Assembly: GCF_900106835.1 (NCBI RefSeq)
Contig: NZ_FNNR01000002.1
Coordinates: forward strand, 186,001-250,000
DNA length: 64,000 nt
Source of the DNA: Arthrobacter sp. cf158
GTDB taxonomy: Bacteria > Actinomycetota > Actinomycetes > Actinomycetales > Micrococcaceae
Reading direction: 5' to 3'
The translations under genes and the position numbers were made by a program. Below are positions 52,470 through 60,601 of the stretch, piece by piece. The notes beneath the pieces are model-generated. The model did no database searches. It was not told the DNA's origin and saw only the letters and a list, made by a program, of their open reading frames with translations. The first letter of the stretch is position 1, and every line of letters starts with the position of its first letter.

Positions 52470-53739
52470 CCACACTGATCGAGGCGGTGGAGGTGTCGTC
52501 ATGATCGGCGGCCGCGGGAAAGTCGCCGTCCGCTGCCTGTGAGCGCCGTTCTGCCGTACCATCGCTAGCTGCCGGCTCCGCCTCTTCGTTTCCGTTCAAT
52601 GATGGCTCGGGGGAGGGCTCGTGATGAGTTTCAACTGAATCATCTCTGGCCTGCGAATCGCTTGGTATGGCGGCCACTGTAACGGTCGGACCGGCGTCGG
52701 GAATGGCAGTGACGCTGACTGCTGGCTGCTGTCCGGCCGGCGCCTCCGAAGCCTGCAACGCCGCAGCCTCGTTCTCCGCGGCTTCGTCCTCTGCGGCCTG
52801 GGCCGCGTCGCGTCGTGCCTGCTCGTCGATGTCGTCGGAGAGGGTCTGCAGCATGGACTCCGCCTCTGCCGTCATACTCTGGTGCCCGGCGGCCATGGCC
52901 TTGACCAAGTACTGGGCCAAGGCAAATTCGGCCAACAGAGCGGCCCGGCGAAGCAAGTGGACATCAGGGGTCTCCCTGCGTGCCTGTGTGTACTGCCCCA
53001 GGACGGCCTCAACAAAGGAGGATTCGTTGGATGCCACAAGCCACGCAAAGTCATCGGCGGGGTCGCCGATTCTGAGGTCCGTCCATCCTGTCAAGGCAGT
53101 CACGGAGTCGTCCTGGACCATCAGGTTGTCTTCGTGGAGATCCCCATGGACAACAGAGGTGTTGAAACGCCAGAGCGCTACGTCTTCGAGGGCATGTTCC
53201 CAGCGGCGCAGCAGCGTAGCCGGGATCTTGCCGGTAGTGGCGGCCTGATCGAGTTCGTTGAGCTTGCGCTGGCGGAACTCATTGGCCGAATAACTTGGCA
53301 GATCGGCGTTGGTGACCAAGGTCAGCGGAAGGTCATGAATGGCTGCCAAGGCTGTGCCGATTTCCTGTGCCAAGGCAGGGCTGCCCGCAGAGAGTTCCTC
53401 GATGGAGAGCATGGAGCCCTGCAAGTGGGCATAGACAAACGTGGTGAGCGCACCTTGGCGGACCGTGCCGGCAATCGTGGGCACATGGAATGGCAGTTCA
53501 GCCCGGGTGGCCGGGGCGAACGCACGCAGCACCATGAATTCGGTCTCCAACCGTGTGCTTGCTTCCGGATGCCGCGGCGAGCGGACGCGCCAGCGCTTGC
53601 CTTCCGCGTCGAGCAGCAACGCCGAGTCGAAGTCGGCGTCGTCGTCCGGGGAATAGGCTGTGGCCGTCGGCGCCAGGCCGGGCACCGCCGCGGTTGCTAT
53701 GGCGGCCAGTTCTAGCGGTGTTCTTCTCACGTTCTCCAC
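52432..53739 (-). CDS. Aminoglycoside/macrolide phosphotransferase-like protein with acidic disordered tail
   Basis: About 435 aa from GTG at 53737-53739; the start is uncertain (GTG 53730 or ATG 53766 also possible). Residues 1-300 have the kinase-like fold with the catalytic loop VVHGDLHEDNLMV (Asp200, Asn205). The next motif, normally I-D-W-x-D with a metal-binding Asp, reads LTGWTDLRIGDPADD, with Gly218 at the Asp position. The last ~130 residues are Ala/Glu/Asp/Pro-rich low complexity. It may be a weak kinase or a pseudokinase. Between repair genes and convergent with adnB; no resistance function should be assumed. Confidence 0.8.
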   Translation of the reverse strand: MENVRRTPLELAAIATAAVPGLAPTATAYSPDDDADFDSALLLDAEGKRWRVRSPRHPEASTRLETEFMVLRAFAPATRAELPFHVPTIAGTVRQGALTTFVYAHLQGSMLSIEELSAGSPALAQEIGTALAAIHDLPLTLVTNADLPSYSANEFRQRKLNELDQAATTGKIPATLLRRWEHALEDVALWRFNTSVVHGDLHEDNLMVQDDSVTALTGWTDLRIGDPADDFAWLVASNESSFVEAVLGQYTQARRETPDVHLLRRAALLAEFALAQYLVKAMAAGHQSMTAEAESMLQTLSDDIDEQARRDAAQAAEDEAAENEAAALQASEAPAGQQPAVSVTAIPDAGPTVTVAAIPSDSQARDDSVETHHEPSPEPSLNGNEEAEPAASDGTAERRSQAADGDFPAAADHDDTSTASISVVNVTPLHAADRS

Positions 53740-53902
53740 GGTAGAGTGAGCGCGGCCTGTGGCCATGATGCAGTGCGGCGAGTCTTCATATCGGCCCCAA
53801 AACAAGGCCATTCTGCCTGCCCTTGCCCGTTCAAGGGAATGCGTCCACAAGGCGGGACCCTTCCAAATGTTTTTTGTCGGTACGAGTCAGTACGGTAGAT
53901 AC

Positions 53903-54892
53903 ATGAGCTATACGGAGTCACCGGCGCTGGCCAACCACCTGATGGACACTGTTCTTCCAGTGCGCCCTGCCATGGTGGATCGCGGCTCAGGCGCCCGTAT
54001 GAAGCCCGGGATGGTTGAGGACCTCATCGCGTCGGGCACAGCCAAGGCTATGGTGATCTCCCAGCGCAAGGCGCTGGTGACCGCTGACGGACTGTGGTTC
54101 GGCGATGCCACGCGGCTGTGGGATGCCTTGAACGGATCCGACGCCGGTGCTGCCGCCGCCATCTATTTGGGGACTACTTTGGGCCCGTCCTCCTTGCCGC
54201 AGGGGACGCCCGTTTTGCTGTTTACTGTTCCGGAACCACCCGCGCAGGGTACAGCCTTGGTACCTGGGGACGCTCAATGGGCCGGCTTCCGGGAAGTCGC
54301 TGGACGCCTGGACGCGAACGACACCGCATTGTTCATCGAGTCCAGCGCAATTTCCAACTGGCACGCCACCCATACCCATTGCCCCCAGTGCGGTAACCCC
54401 ACAGACATTGAGGCGGGTGGTTGGGTGCGGCGTTGCCCCAAAGACAACTCAGAGCATTACCCCCGCACGGATCCGGCGATCATCGTCACAGTCGTGGGAC
54501 CGGATGGCAGGCTTCTCCTGGGTGGGGGTGGCCCCACCGATGCGAAGAATTACTCCACGCTTGCCGGCTTTGTGGAGCCTGGCGAGTCGTTGGAACAGGC
54601 TGTGGTTCGGGAGATCGGCGAGGAAGTGGGCGTCCGGGTGTCCGCCTGCCAATACCTCGGTTCGCAGTCGTGGCCGTTCCCTGCCTCGCTCATGCTGGGG
54701 TTCACCGCCACCACTGAAGATTCCGTGGCCCGGCCGGACGGCGTCGAAGTGACTCGGGCGCGTTGGTTCAGCCGCGATGAATTGCAGGCAGCGGTGTCCA
54801 GCGGCGAGATCACCATCTCAACGCGCCTGTCCATCGCGCGTTCGTTGATTGAGCATTGGTACGGCGGCGTCATCGAAGACCTCCAGCCGTGA
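53903..54892 (+). CDS. nudC: NAD+ diphosphatase NudC
   Basis: 329 aa Nudix hydrolase. Zinc-ribbon cysteines Cys160, Cys163 and Cys178 (HCPQCGNPTD and RRCPKDNSEHYPRTDP); the fourth position is not Cys. The Nudix box GFVEPGESLEQAVVREIGEE (from 222) is complete. The NADH-pyrophosphatase motif SQPWPFPxS reads SQSWPFPAS (254-262), with Ser for the first Pro. It hydrolyses NAD(H) and may remove NAD caps from RNA. It starts the nudC-uvrD2-ygjP operon; uvrD2 begins inside its stop codon. Divergent from the phosphotransferase-like gene. Confidence 0.92.
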   Translation: MSYTESPALANHLMDTVLPVRPAMVDRGSGARMKPGMVEDLIASGTAKAMVISQRKALVTADGLWFGDATRLWDALNGSDAGAAAAIYLGTTLGPSSLPQGTPVLLFTVPEPPAQGTALVPGDAQWAGFREVAGRLDANDTALFIESSAISNWHATHTHCPQCGNPTDIEAGGWVRRCPKDNSEHYPRTDPAIIVTVVGPDGRLLLGGGGPTDAKNYSTLAGFVEPGESLEQAVVREIGEEVGVRVSACQYLGSQSWPFPASLMLGFTATTEDSVARPDGVEVTRARWFSRDELQAAVSSGEITISTRLSIARSLIEHWYGGVIEDLQP

Positions 54893-57021
54893 CAGAAGAC
54901 ATTTTCGACGCCGGTGGTTCACTGGAGGAGCGTATCCTCGGCGGCTTGGATGACGAACAGCGCGAGGTAGCCAGCACCCTGACGGGCCCCTTATGTGTAC
55001 TTGCAGGTGCAGGCACGGGGAAGACCCGGGCCATCACCCACCGCATCGCATACGGAGTCCACTCTGGTGTGTATAGCCCGCAACGGTTGCTGGCCGTCAC
55101 CTTTACGGCGCGCGCCGCAGCGGAAATGCGCAGCAGGCTTCGCGACCTGGGTGTGGCAAACGTTCAAGCCCGCACTTTTCACGCAGCCGCCCTGAGGCAG
55201 CTGCAGTTCTTCTGGCCGCAGGCAATCGGCGGCACTTTGCCCAACCTGTTGGACCACAAGGCCAACATGATTGCAGAAGCGTCCCGCAGGCTCCGCCTCA
55301 GCACCGACCGCGCCTCCATCAGAGATCTGGCAGCTGAGATCGAGTGGGCCAAAGTATCCATGTTGACGCCCGCCAACTATCTTGAAAACGCCCAGGACCG
55401 CGGAGCACCCGGAGGCTTTGACCTCACTGCGGTGTCGCGGGTTTTCCAGGCCTATGAGGACATCAAGACCGACCGGAACGTTATCGACTTCGAGGATGTC
55501 CTTCTCATCACTGTCGGCATCCTTCAGGAGGACCCGAAAGTGGCGGCTACGGTTCGCGAACAGTACCGCCATTTCGTGGTGGACGAATACCAGGACGTAT
55601 CGCCGCTGCAGCAGCGGCTCCTGGATTTGTGGCTGGGCGGCCGGAACGAACTATGCGTGGTGGGCGACGCCAGCCAGACTATCTATTCATTCACCGGCGC
55701 CTCACCGAAGCATCTGCTGGGATTCAAGGCCCAGTTCCCGGAGGCAACTGTCGTTAAACTCATCCGCGATTACCGATCCACTCCGCAGGTGGTGAAGTTG
55801 GCCAATGAACTCCTCGGTTCCAGGCGCAGCGGCGGGCCTGTAGCAGATGCAGCATGGGCGCCGCCACTTAAGCTGGTCGCTCAACGTCCCTCGGGGCCTG
55901 AGCCACGCTTCATGGAGTGCCCGGATGACGAGGCCGAGGCCGCAGTAGTGGCAGGCCGGATTCAGGAGTTGTTGAATTCGGGCGTCAAGGCGAGTGAGAT
56001 TGCCATACTGTTCCGCACCAACGGCCAGTCCGAAGCCTACGAACAGGCCTTGGCTTCTGCAGGCATCGGATACCAACTGCGTGGTGGAGAGCGGTTTTTC
56101 GCCCGCAAGGAAGTCCGCGATGCCATCCTCCAGCTCAGGGCCGCCACCAGGGCTGTGGCGGAGGGACCGCAGGAAGCACTGGGGCAAATCGTTCGGGACA
56201 TTGTGGCATCACTTGGCTACACCGATGCCGCGCCGCATAGTGGTGGAGCGCTCCGCGAGCGGTGGGAATCCTTGGCCGCGCTCGTCGCCTTGGCTGATGA
56301 GCTCGCCATCAGCCGTGGTGAGTCCTTTACTTTGGCGGAATTCGTGAATGAGCTCCAAGAACGCTCCGTGGCACAGCATGCCCCCACGGTTCAAGGCGTC
56401 ACGCTGGCCTCGCTCCACGCGGCCAAGGGCTTGGAATGGGACGCCGTGTTCCTGGTGGGCTTGAGCGAAGGACTCATGCCGATTTCCTTCGCGGACAGCC
56501 CCGAAGACGTAGATGAAGAACGCCGGTTGCTTTACGTCGGAATCACCCGGGCGCGGGAGCACTTGAATCTTTCCTGGTCCACGGCCCGTACACCGGGTGG
56601 CCGGGCCAACCGTAAGCCCTCACGATTCCTTGACGGACTGCGCCCCAATTCCGTCGCGTCCGCAAACGCACGCAGCAAAACAGGCCCCACGCGCCGAAAA
56701 GCTGCGGCGCCGGCGTCGTGCAGGGTCTGTGGAAGCATGCTGGCAAGTGGTGCTGAACGCAAGGTTGGGCGCTGCAACCAATGCCCGCCGTCTTACGAGG
56801 AACAGACCTTTGATGCACTGAGGCAATGGCGAAAGGACGAAGCGAAATCCGCGGATGTCCCGGCTTACGTAGTCTTCACCGACGCCACGCTCACGGCGAT
56901 CGCTGAGGCCAAGCCGTCATCCCTTGAAGAACTGGCTGGGCTGGCTGGAATTGGCCCCTCCAAACTTGAACGCTACGGCGAAGCAGTCCTGGAAGTACTG
57001 GCTGAGAGTACAGAACTCTGA
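54889..57021 (+). CDS. uvrD2: UvrD2-type DNA helicase with tetracysteine motif and HRDC domain
   Basis: 710 aa superfamily 1A helicase. Walker A AGAGTGKT (39-46), AVTFTARAAAEMRSRL, VVDEYQDVSPLQQRL, VVGDASQTIYSFTGA, TLASLHAAKGLEWDAVFLVG and YVGITRAREHLNLSW. After the motor come Cys611-x2-Cys614 and Cys629-x2-Cys632 (CRVCGS, CNQCPP), then an HRDC domain (about 640-705). That combination is the mycobacterial UvrD2 architecture. GTG start overlaps nudC by four bases; ends one base into the next gene's ATG. Confidence 0.94.
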   Translation: MTEDIFDAGGSLEERILGGLDDEQREVASTLTGPLCVLAGAGTGKTRAITHRIAYGVHSGVYSPQRLLAVTFTARAAAEMRSRLRDLGVANVQARTFHAAALRQLQFFWPQAIGGTLPNLLDHKANMIAEASRRLRLSTDRASIRDLAAEIEWAKVSMLTPANYLENAQDRGAPGGFDLTAVSRVFQAYEDIKTDRNVIDFEDVLLITVGILQEDPKVAATVREQYRHFVVDEYQDVSPLQQRLLDLWLGGRNELCVVGDASQTIYSFTGASPKHLLGFKAQFPEATVVKLIRDYRSTPQVVKLANELLGSRRSGGPVADAAWAPPLKLVAQRPSGPEPRFMECPDDEAEAAVVAGRIQELLNSGVKASEIAILFRTNGQSEAYEQALASAGIGYQLRGGERFFARKEVRDAILQLRAATRAVAEGPQEALGQIVRDIVASLGYTDAAPHSGGALRERWESLAALVALADELAISRGESFTLAEFVNELQERSVAQHAPTVQGVTLASLHAAKGLEWDAVFLVGLSEGLMPISFADSPEDVDEERRLLYVGITRAREHLNLSWSTARTPGGRANRKPSRFLDGLRPNSVASANARSKTGPTRRKAAAPASCRVCGSMLASGAERKVGRCNQCPPSYEEQTFDALRQWRKDEAKSADVPAYVVFTDATLTAIAEAKPSSLEELAGLAGIGPSKLERYGEAVLEVLAESTEL

Positions 57022-57638
57022 TGGCCCGCCTCCGGGCCAATGACGTTGGCGTTCCGCTGGTCACAGATGACGGCGCTCCTGTCGTGGTGCGCCGATCCGC
57101 CAGGCGCCGCAGGACCGTGGCTGCGTTCTGGGAGGATGGCAAGGCGGTGGTGGCCATACCGGCCAGCTTTACCAAATCCCAGGAACAGGAATGGGTCCGG
57201 CGCATGCTGGCGAAACTAAAGCGCCAGGGCGAACAAGGATCAGGCAGGAACAAGCGGCGCCCAGCCACAGACGAAGTCCTCGCTGCACACGCCGCTCACC
57301 TGTCGCGGACCTACCTTGGCGGACGGGCCGTTCCGACGTCGGTCCGCTGGGTTGGCAACCAGAACTCAAGGTGGGGTTCCGCGACGCCTGCCGATGGCAC
57401 CATCAGGCTTTCAAACAAGCTGCAGCCCATGCCGCAATGGGTCATCGACTACGTGCTCGTGCACGAATTGGCTCACCTGGTGGTGGCGGGGCACACTGCA
57501 GACTTTTGGAGATTGGTCGAGGCGTATCCCGAGACGCAGCGCGCCAAGGCATTCCTGGAAGGCGTTGCCTTTGCGACGTCGCGGGGCCTCCCCACGGACT
57601 CGGACATCGATCATCCAGCTGTAGATCTGGACTCCTGA
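57021..57638 (+). CDS. YgjP-like (DUF45/WLM) zinc metallopeptidase
   Basis: 205 aa. Zinc site His148-Glu149-x2-His152 (VLVHELAHLVVAGH) with His158 as third ligand. The conserved upstream box is GNQNSRWGSATPADGTIRLS. This is the YgjP/SprT-like group, thought to act on proteins or protein-DNA adducts. It shares one base with the uvrD2 stop (TGATG), so it is in the same operon; its substrate is unknown. Confidence 0.88.
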   Translation: MARLRANDVGVPLVTDDGAPVVVRRSARRRRTVAAFWEDGKAVVAIPASFTKSQEQEWVRRMLAKLKRQGEQGSGRNKRRPATDEVLAAHAAHLSRTYLGGRAVPTSVRWVGNQNSRWGSATPADGTIRLSNKLQPMPQWVIDYVLVHELAHLVVAGHTADFWRLVEAYPETQRAKAFLEGVAFATSRGLPTDSDIDHPAVDLDS

Positions 57639-57642
57639 GAGA

Positions 57643-57681
57643 ACAGCAAAGGCCGCCGTGTGACACGGCGGCCTTTGCTGT
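57643..57681. terminator. Bidirectional hairpin between convergent genes
   Basis: Nearly complete palindrome: left arm ACAGCAAAGGCCGCCGTG (57643-57660) pairs with CACGGCGGCCTTTGCTGT (57664-57681), loop of 3. It starts five bases after the ygjP-like stop and ends nine bases before the stop of the convergent zincin gene. No T tract; serves both directions. Confidence 0.75.
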
Positions 57682-57689
57682 CTGTCGGC

Positions 57690-59129
57690 CTACTTGCCGG
57701 GATCTTGAGGATCTGAGCCGTCCGAGTCCGGTTCCTCGGTGGATTCCGCTTCGTCGCCCGCGGCGTCGCCCTGAGCATCATCGGTTTCGTATCCACCACT
57801 GAGCAACTTCTGCAGGGCGTCGTCAACCTCACTGTCGCTGGCCTCGGCAAGCCGACGGCGTTCCGAGAAGCCCTTGGGATCATCCAGGTCCTCTCCGGTT
57901 GGCAAAAGGTCCGGGTGGTGCCAGATGGCGTCGCGACCCTCGATGCCGCGTTCTTCCTTCAACGTCGCCCACAAGGTGGCTGCCTCCCGGAGCCTGCGGG
58001 GACGCAGTTCCAGACCCACGAGGGACGAGAACGCGTGTTCGGCGGGCCCGCCGGTGGCACGACGTCGTCGTACGGTTTCACGCAGTGCCGTGGCGGATGG
58101 CAGGACCTTGGCCGTCGCTTCGGCCGTCAGCTCGTCCACCCAGCCCTCCACCAGCGCGAGTGCTGTCTCCAGCTTCTCCAATGCGGCTGTCTGAACGGGG
58201 GTACGTTCCGGGGTGAAGACGCCCTGGGACAACGCTTCCTGGATGCCTTCCGGGTTGCTGGGATCAAGATCCCTGGCCAGGTCTTCAATGCGGGACATGT
58301 CGATGTGGATGCCGCGGGCATAAGCCTCAATGGCTCCGAGCAGGTGTCCGCGCAACCAAGGGACCTGAACGAAGAGGCGCGCGTGGGCGGCTTCGCGAAC
58401 AGCGAGGAAGAGTCGAACGTCGTTCTCGGGGAGGCTGAGGCCTTCGCCGAACTTGGCCACGTTGGCCGGCAGCAGCGCCATTTCCAAATCGGCCAATGGA
58501 ACGCCGATGTCGGTGGAGCTGACAACCTCTGCCGAAAGCGCGCCGATTGCCTGTCCAAGTTGCATGCCAAAGATGGCGCCGCCCATATTCTGCAGCATGG
58601 AGGATGCGCCGCCCATCATGGACTTCATTTCCTCGGGCATCTGCTGGGTTAGGGCATTCGACAGGGCATTGGCGATGCTGTTTGCCACGGGTTCAGTCAG
58701 GCGCTTCCAGGTACCGAGGGTTGCTTCAACCCATTCAGCCCGCGACCAAGCGCGGCCGATCAGACCGGTTGCCGAGAGATCAGTGACGGGGTCGAGCCAT
58801 AGTTCCGCGAGCCTGAGGGCCTCATCGATATCCCTGGTTTGCTGGGCATTGACCGAGGGATCACTGCCAGCGGCCGCAACCCGCCGTGCATTCTCGTGGG
58901 CAAGCTGCCAGTTAACAGGGCCGTCTGACGTGGAGCTCATCATGGCTTGGACCTGGGCGAACATCTGCTGGAGAAGCTGGGGGTCATTGGGCAGGCCCGC
59001 AGCCTTGGCCAGTTCGGCGGGATCGATGTTACCCATGCCCTGGCCGCCCATCAGGTTCTGCAGCATTTCTGCCAGCGGATCCTTTGGGGTTTCGTCGTCG
59101 TTGGACGGGTTGTTGGGGTTGGATGTCAT
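57690..59129 (-). CDS. Zincin_2 (DUF2342) family protein, possibly metalloprotease
   Basis: 479 aa. Residues 1-70 are Gln/Gly/Met-rich (LAEMLQNLMGGQGMGNIDPA); the core has FGMQLGQAIGALSAEVVSST and RLFLAVREAAHARLFVQVPW. The putative zinc helix is Glu246-A-A-His249, not a full HExxH. The C-terminal ~60 residues are strongly acidic. Homologues occur next to the PDZ-Lon and UPF0182 genes in mycobacteria (Rv3195-Rv3193c, from memory), as here. Protease activity is not certain. Confidence 0.82.
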   Translation of the reverse strand: MTSNPNNPSNDDETPKDPLAEMLQNLMGGQGMGNIDPAELAKAAGLPNDPQLLQQMFAQVQAMMSSTSDGPVNWQLAHENARRVAAAGSDPSVNAQQTRDIDEALRLAELWLDPVTDLSATGLIGRAWSRAEWVEATLGTWKRLTEPVANSIANALSNALTQQMPEEMKSMMGGASSMLQNMGGAIFGMQLGQAIGALSAEVVSSTDIGVPLADLEMALLPANVAKFGEGLSLPENDVRLFLAVREAAHARLFVQVPWLRGHLLGAIEAYARGIHIDMSRIEDLARDLDPSNPEGIQEALSQGVFTPERTPVQTAALEKLETALALVEGWVDELTAEATAKVLPSATALRETVRRRRATGGPAEHAFSSLVGLELRPRRLREAATLWATLKEERGIEGRDAIWHHPDLLPTGEDLDDPKGFSERRRLAEASDSEVDDALQKLLSGGYETDDAQGDAAGDEAESTEEPDSDGSDPQDPGK

Positions 59130-59339
59130 GGTGCCGCCGATCGTCGAACTGGCTGGTGATCTCTTTCACCGTACCCCGCAGCCGGTGGGCTGTCTGCCCG
59201 GATGCTGCGTCGTTCGCTGTAGGCAAAGCAGACCCGCAACGTCTGACCGCGTAGTGTTGATGTTTGGTATGTGCCGCCACCGTGTTCGGTGGCACGAGCC
59301 GTGGAACCGGTCACGTAACGCCGGCATAGAGAGGCCTCA
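59130..59339. promoter_or_regulatory. Divergent intergenic region, zincin and PDZ-Lon genes
   Basis: 210 bases. It must carry promoters for both divergent genes. A small imperfect inverted repeat (GTGCCGCCACCG / CGGTGGCAC) lies at 59271-59295 in the leader of the PDZ-Lon gene. GAGG stands just before its ATG. I see no convincing -10/-35 pair. Confidence 0.25.
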
Positions 59340-60476
59340 ATGCTTACTTCGCCCAGCCCCGAGGGCTCACTGGATCCGCGTCGGACGCCCGACGCGGATC
59401 CCTCCTCAGTGCCTCCGGCACCTCCCCGCGACACCAGGTACATGATCATGGTGATTTCAGGGCTGGTGGCGCTTGGGTTGGGCATAGGCGCGGCGGCCCT
59501 GCCGGTCCCGTATGTCATCGAGTCGGCGGGACCCACCTTCAATACGCTGGGCAAAGACGGAGACAAACCGGTCATCAGCATCTCCGGCCGTGAGTCCTTT
59601 CCGGCCAAGGGCAACCTGGACCTCACCACCGTCGTGATGACCGGAGGCCCCAAGAGCCCCGCAACGATTTTCGATGTCTTCCGAGCATGGTTGGACAGTT
59701 CCAAGGCCATCTACCCGGAAGAACTCATCTATCCCAAGGGCACCACTGCAGAGCAGACGGTGCAAGAGGGCGAGATTGCCATGGAGACGTCACAGGAGAA
59801 TGCTTTCGCTGCAGCGTTGCGGGAGTTGGATATTCCGTTTGAGCAGCGGCTGAATGTCGCAGGCCTCTCAGACCCGTCACCCTCTGCCGGAAAAATCCAG
59901 GCAGGCGATCTCCTGAAGTCCATCAACGGCAAGGCCATTACGTCCATGAGCGTGATCCAGGCCGAACTTGCCGCGGGGGCTGGAGCCCCGGCGGTGGTTG
60001 TAGTGGACAGGAACGGCGCCCCAGTGACGGAAACTATTACGCCCACCAAGAATTCGGCCGACCGCTATGTACTGGGTGTTCTTTTGGCCAGTGACTTCAC
60101 ATTCCCGTTCGACGTGCGTATTTCCTTGGAGAATGTGGGCGGCCCCAGCGCTGGAATGATGTTCGCCCTGGGCATCGTGGACAACCTCACGCCAGGGGAC
60201 ATGACGGGCGGCAAGCACGTGGCTGGTACCGGCACCATTACGGCCGACGGCGTCGTGGGACCCATCGGTGGCATCGCCCAGAAGATGATCGGTGCCCGTC
60301 AGCAGGGGGCCACCATGTTCCTCGCCCCGGCCGCCAACTGTGCGGATGTGGTGGGCCATGTTCCGGACGGTTTGCAGGTGGTGAAAGTGGAAACATTGGC
60401 TGATGCCACCTCGGCCGTGGAGCGGCTCGGGACCGGGGACGACACGGCAGGCCTTCCCACCTGCACAAACAACTAG
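59340..60476 (+). CDS. Membrane-anchored PDZ-Lon (S16) protease, YlbL-like
   Basis: 378 aa. A Pro-rich cytoplasmic start leads to one membrane helix (about 34-56), a PDZ domain (about 170-235, SAGKIQAGDLLKSINGKAIT), and an S16 Lon-type domain. The catalytic Ser270 is in VGGPSAGMMFALGI and the Lys315 in GGIAQKMIGARQ, the Ser-Lys dyad of Lon. Unlike Lon it has no ATPase. It should cleave proteins outside the membrane. It precedes the UPF0182 gene on the same strand. Confidence 0.9.
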   Translation: MLTSPSPEGSLDPRRTPDADPSSVPPAPPRDTRYMIMVISGLVALGLGIGAAALPVPYVIESAGPTFNTLGKDGDKPVISISGRESFPAKGNLDLTTVVMTGGPKSPATIFDVFRAWLDSSKAIYPEELIYPKGTTAEQTVQEGEIAMETSQENAFAAALRELDIPFEQRLNVAGLSDPSPSAGKIQAGDLLKSINGKAITSMSVIQAELAAGAGAPAVVVVDRNGAPVTETITPTKNSADRYVLGVLLASDFTFPFDVRISLENVGGPSAGMMFALGIVDNLTPGDMTGGKHVAGTGTITADGVVGPIGGIAQKMIGARQQGATMFLAPAANCADVVGHVPDGLQVVKVETLADATSAVERLGTGDDTAGLPTCTNN

Positions 60477-60601
60477 ACTGACGGTGGAACTTAGCTTCAC
60501 CGCCACTCGTGGCATATATGACGGCCTCCGCCATATCCCAGCGGCTGAGATTGTCAACCCTCGCACACCGACTGTCCACTGACACCAATGAGGTACAGAG
60601 T

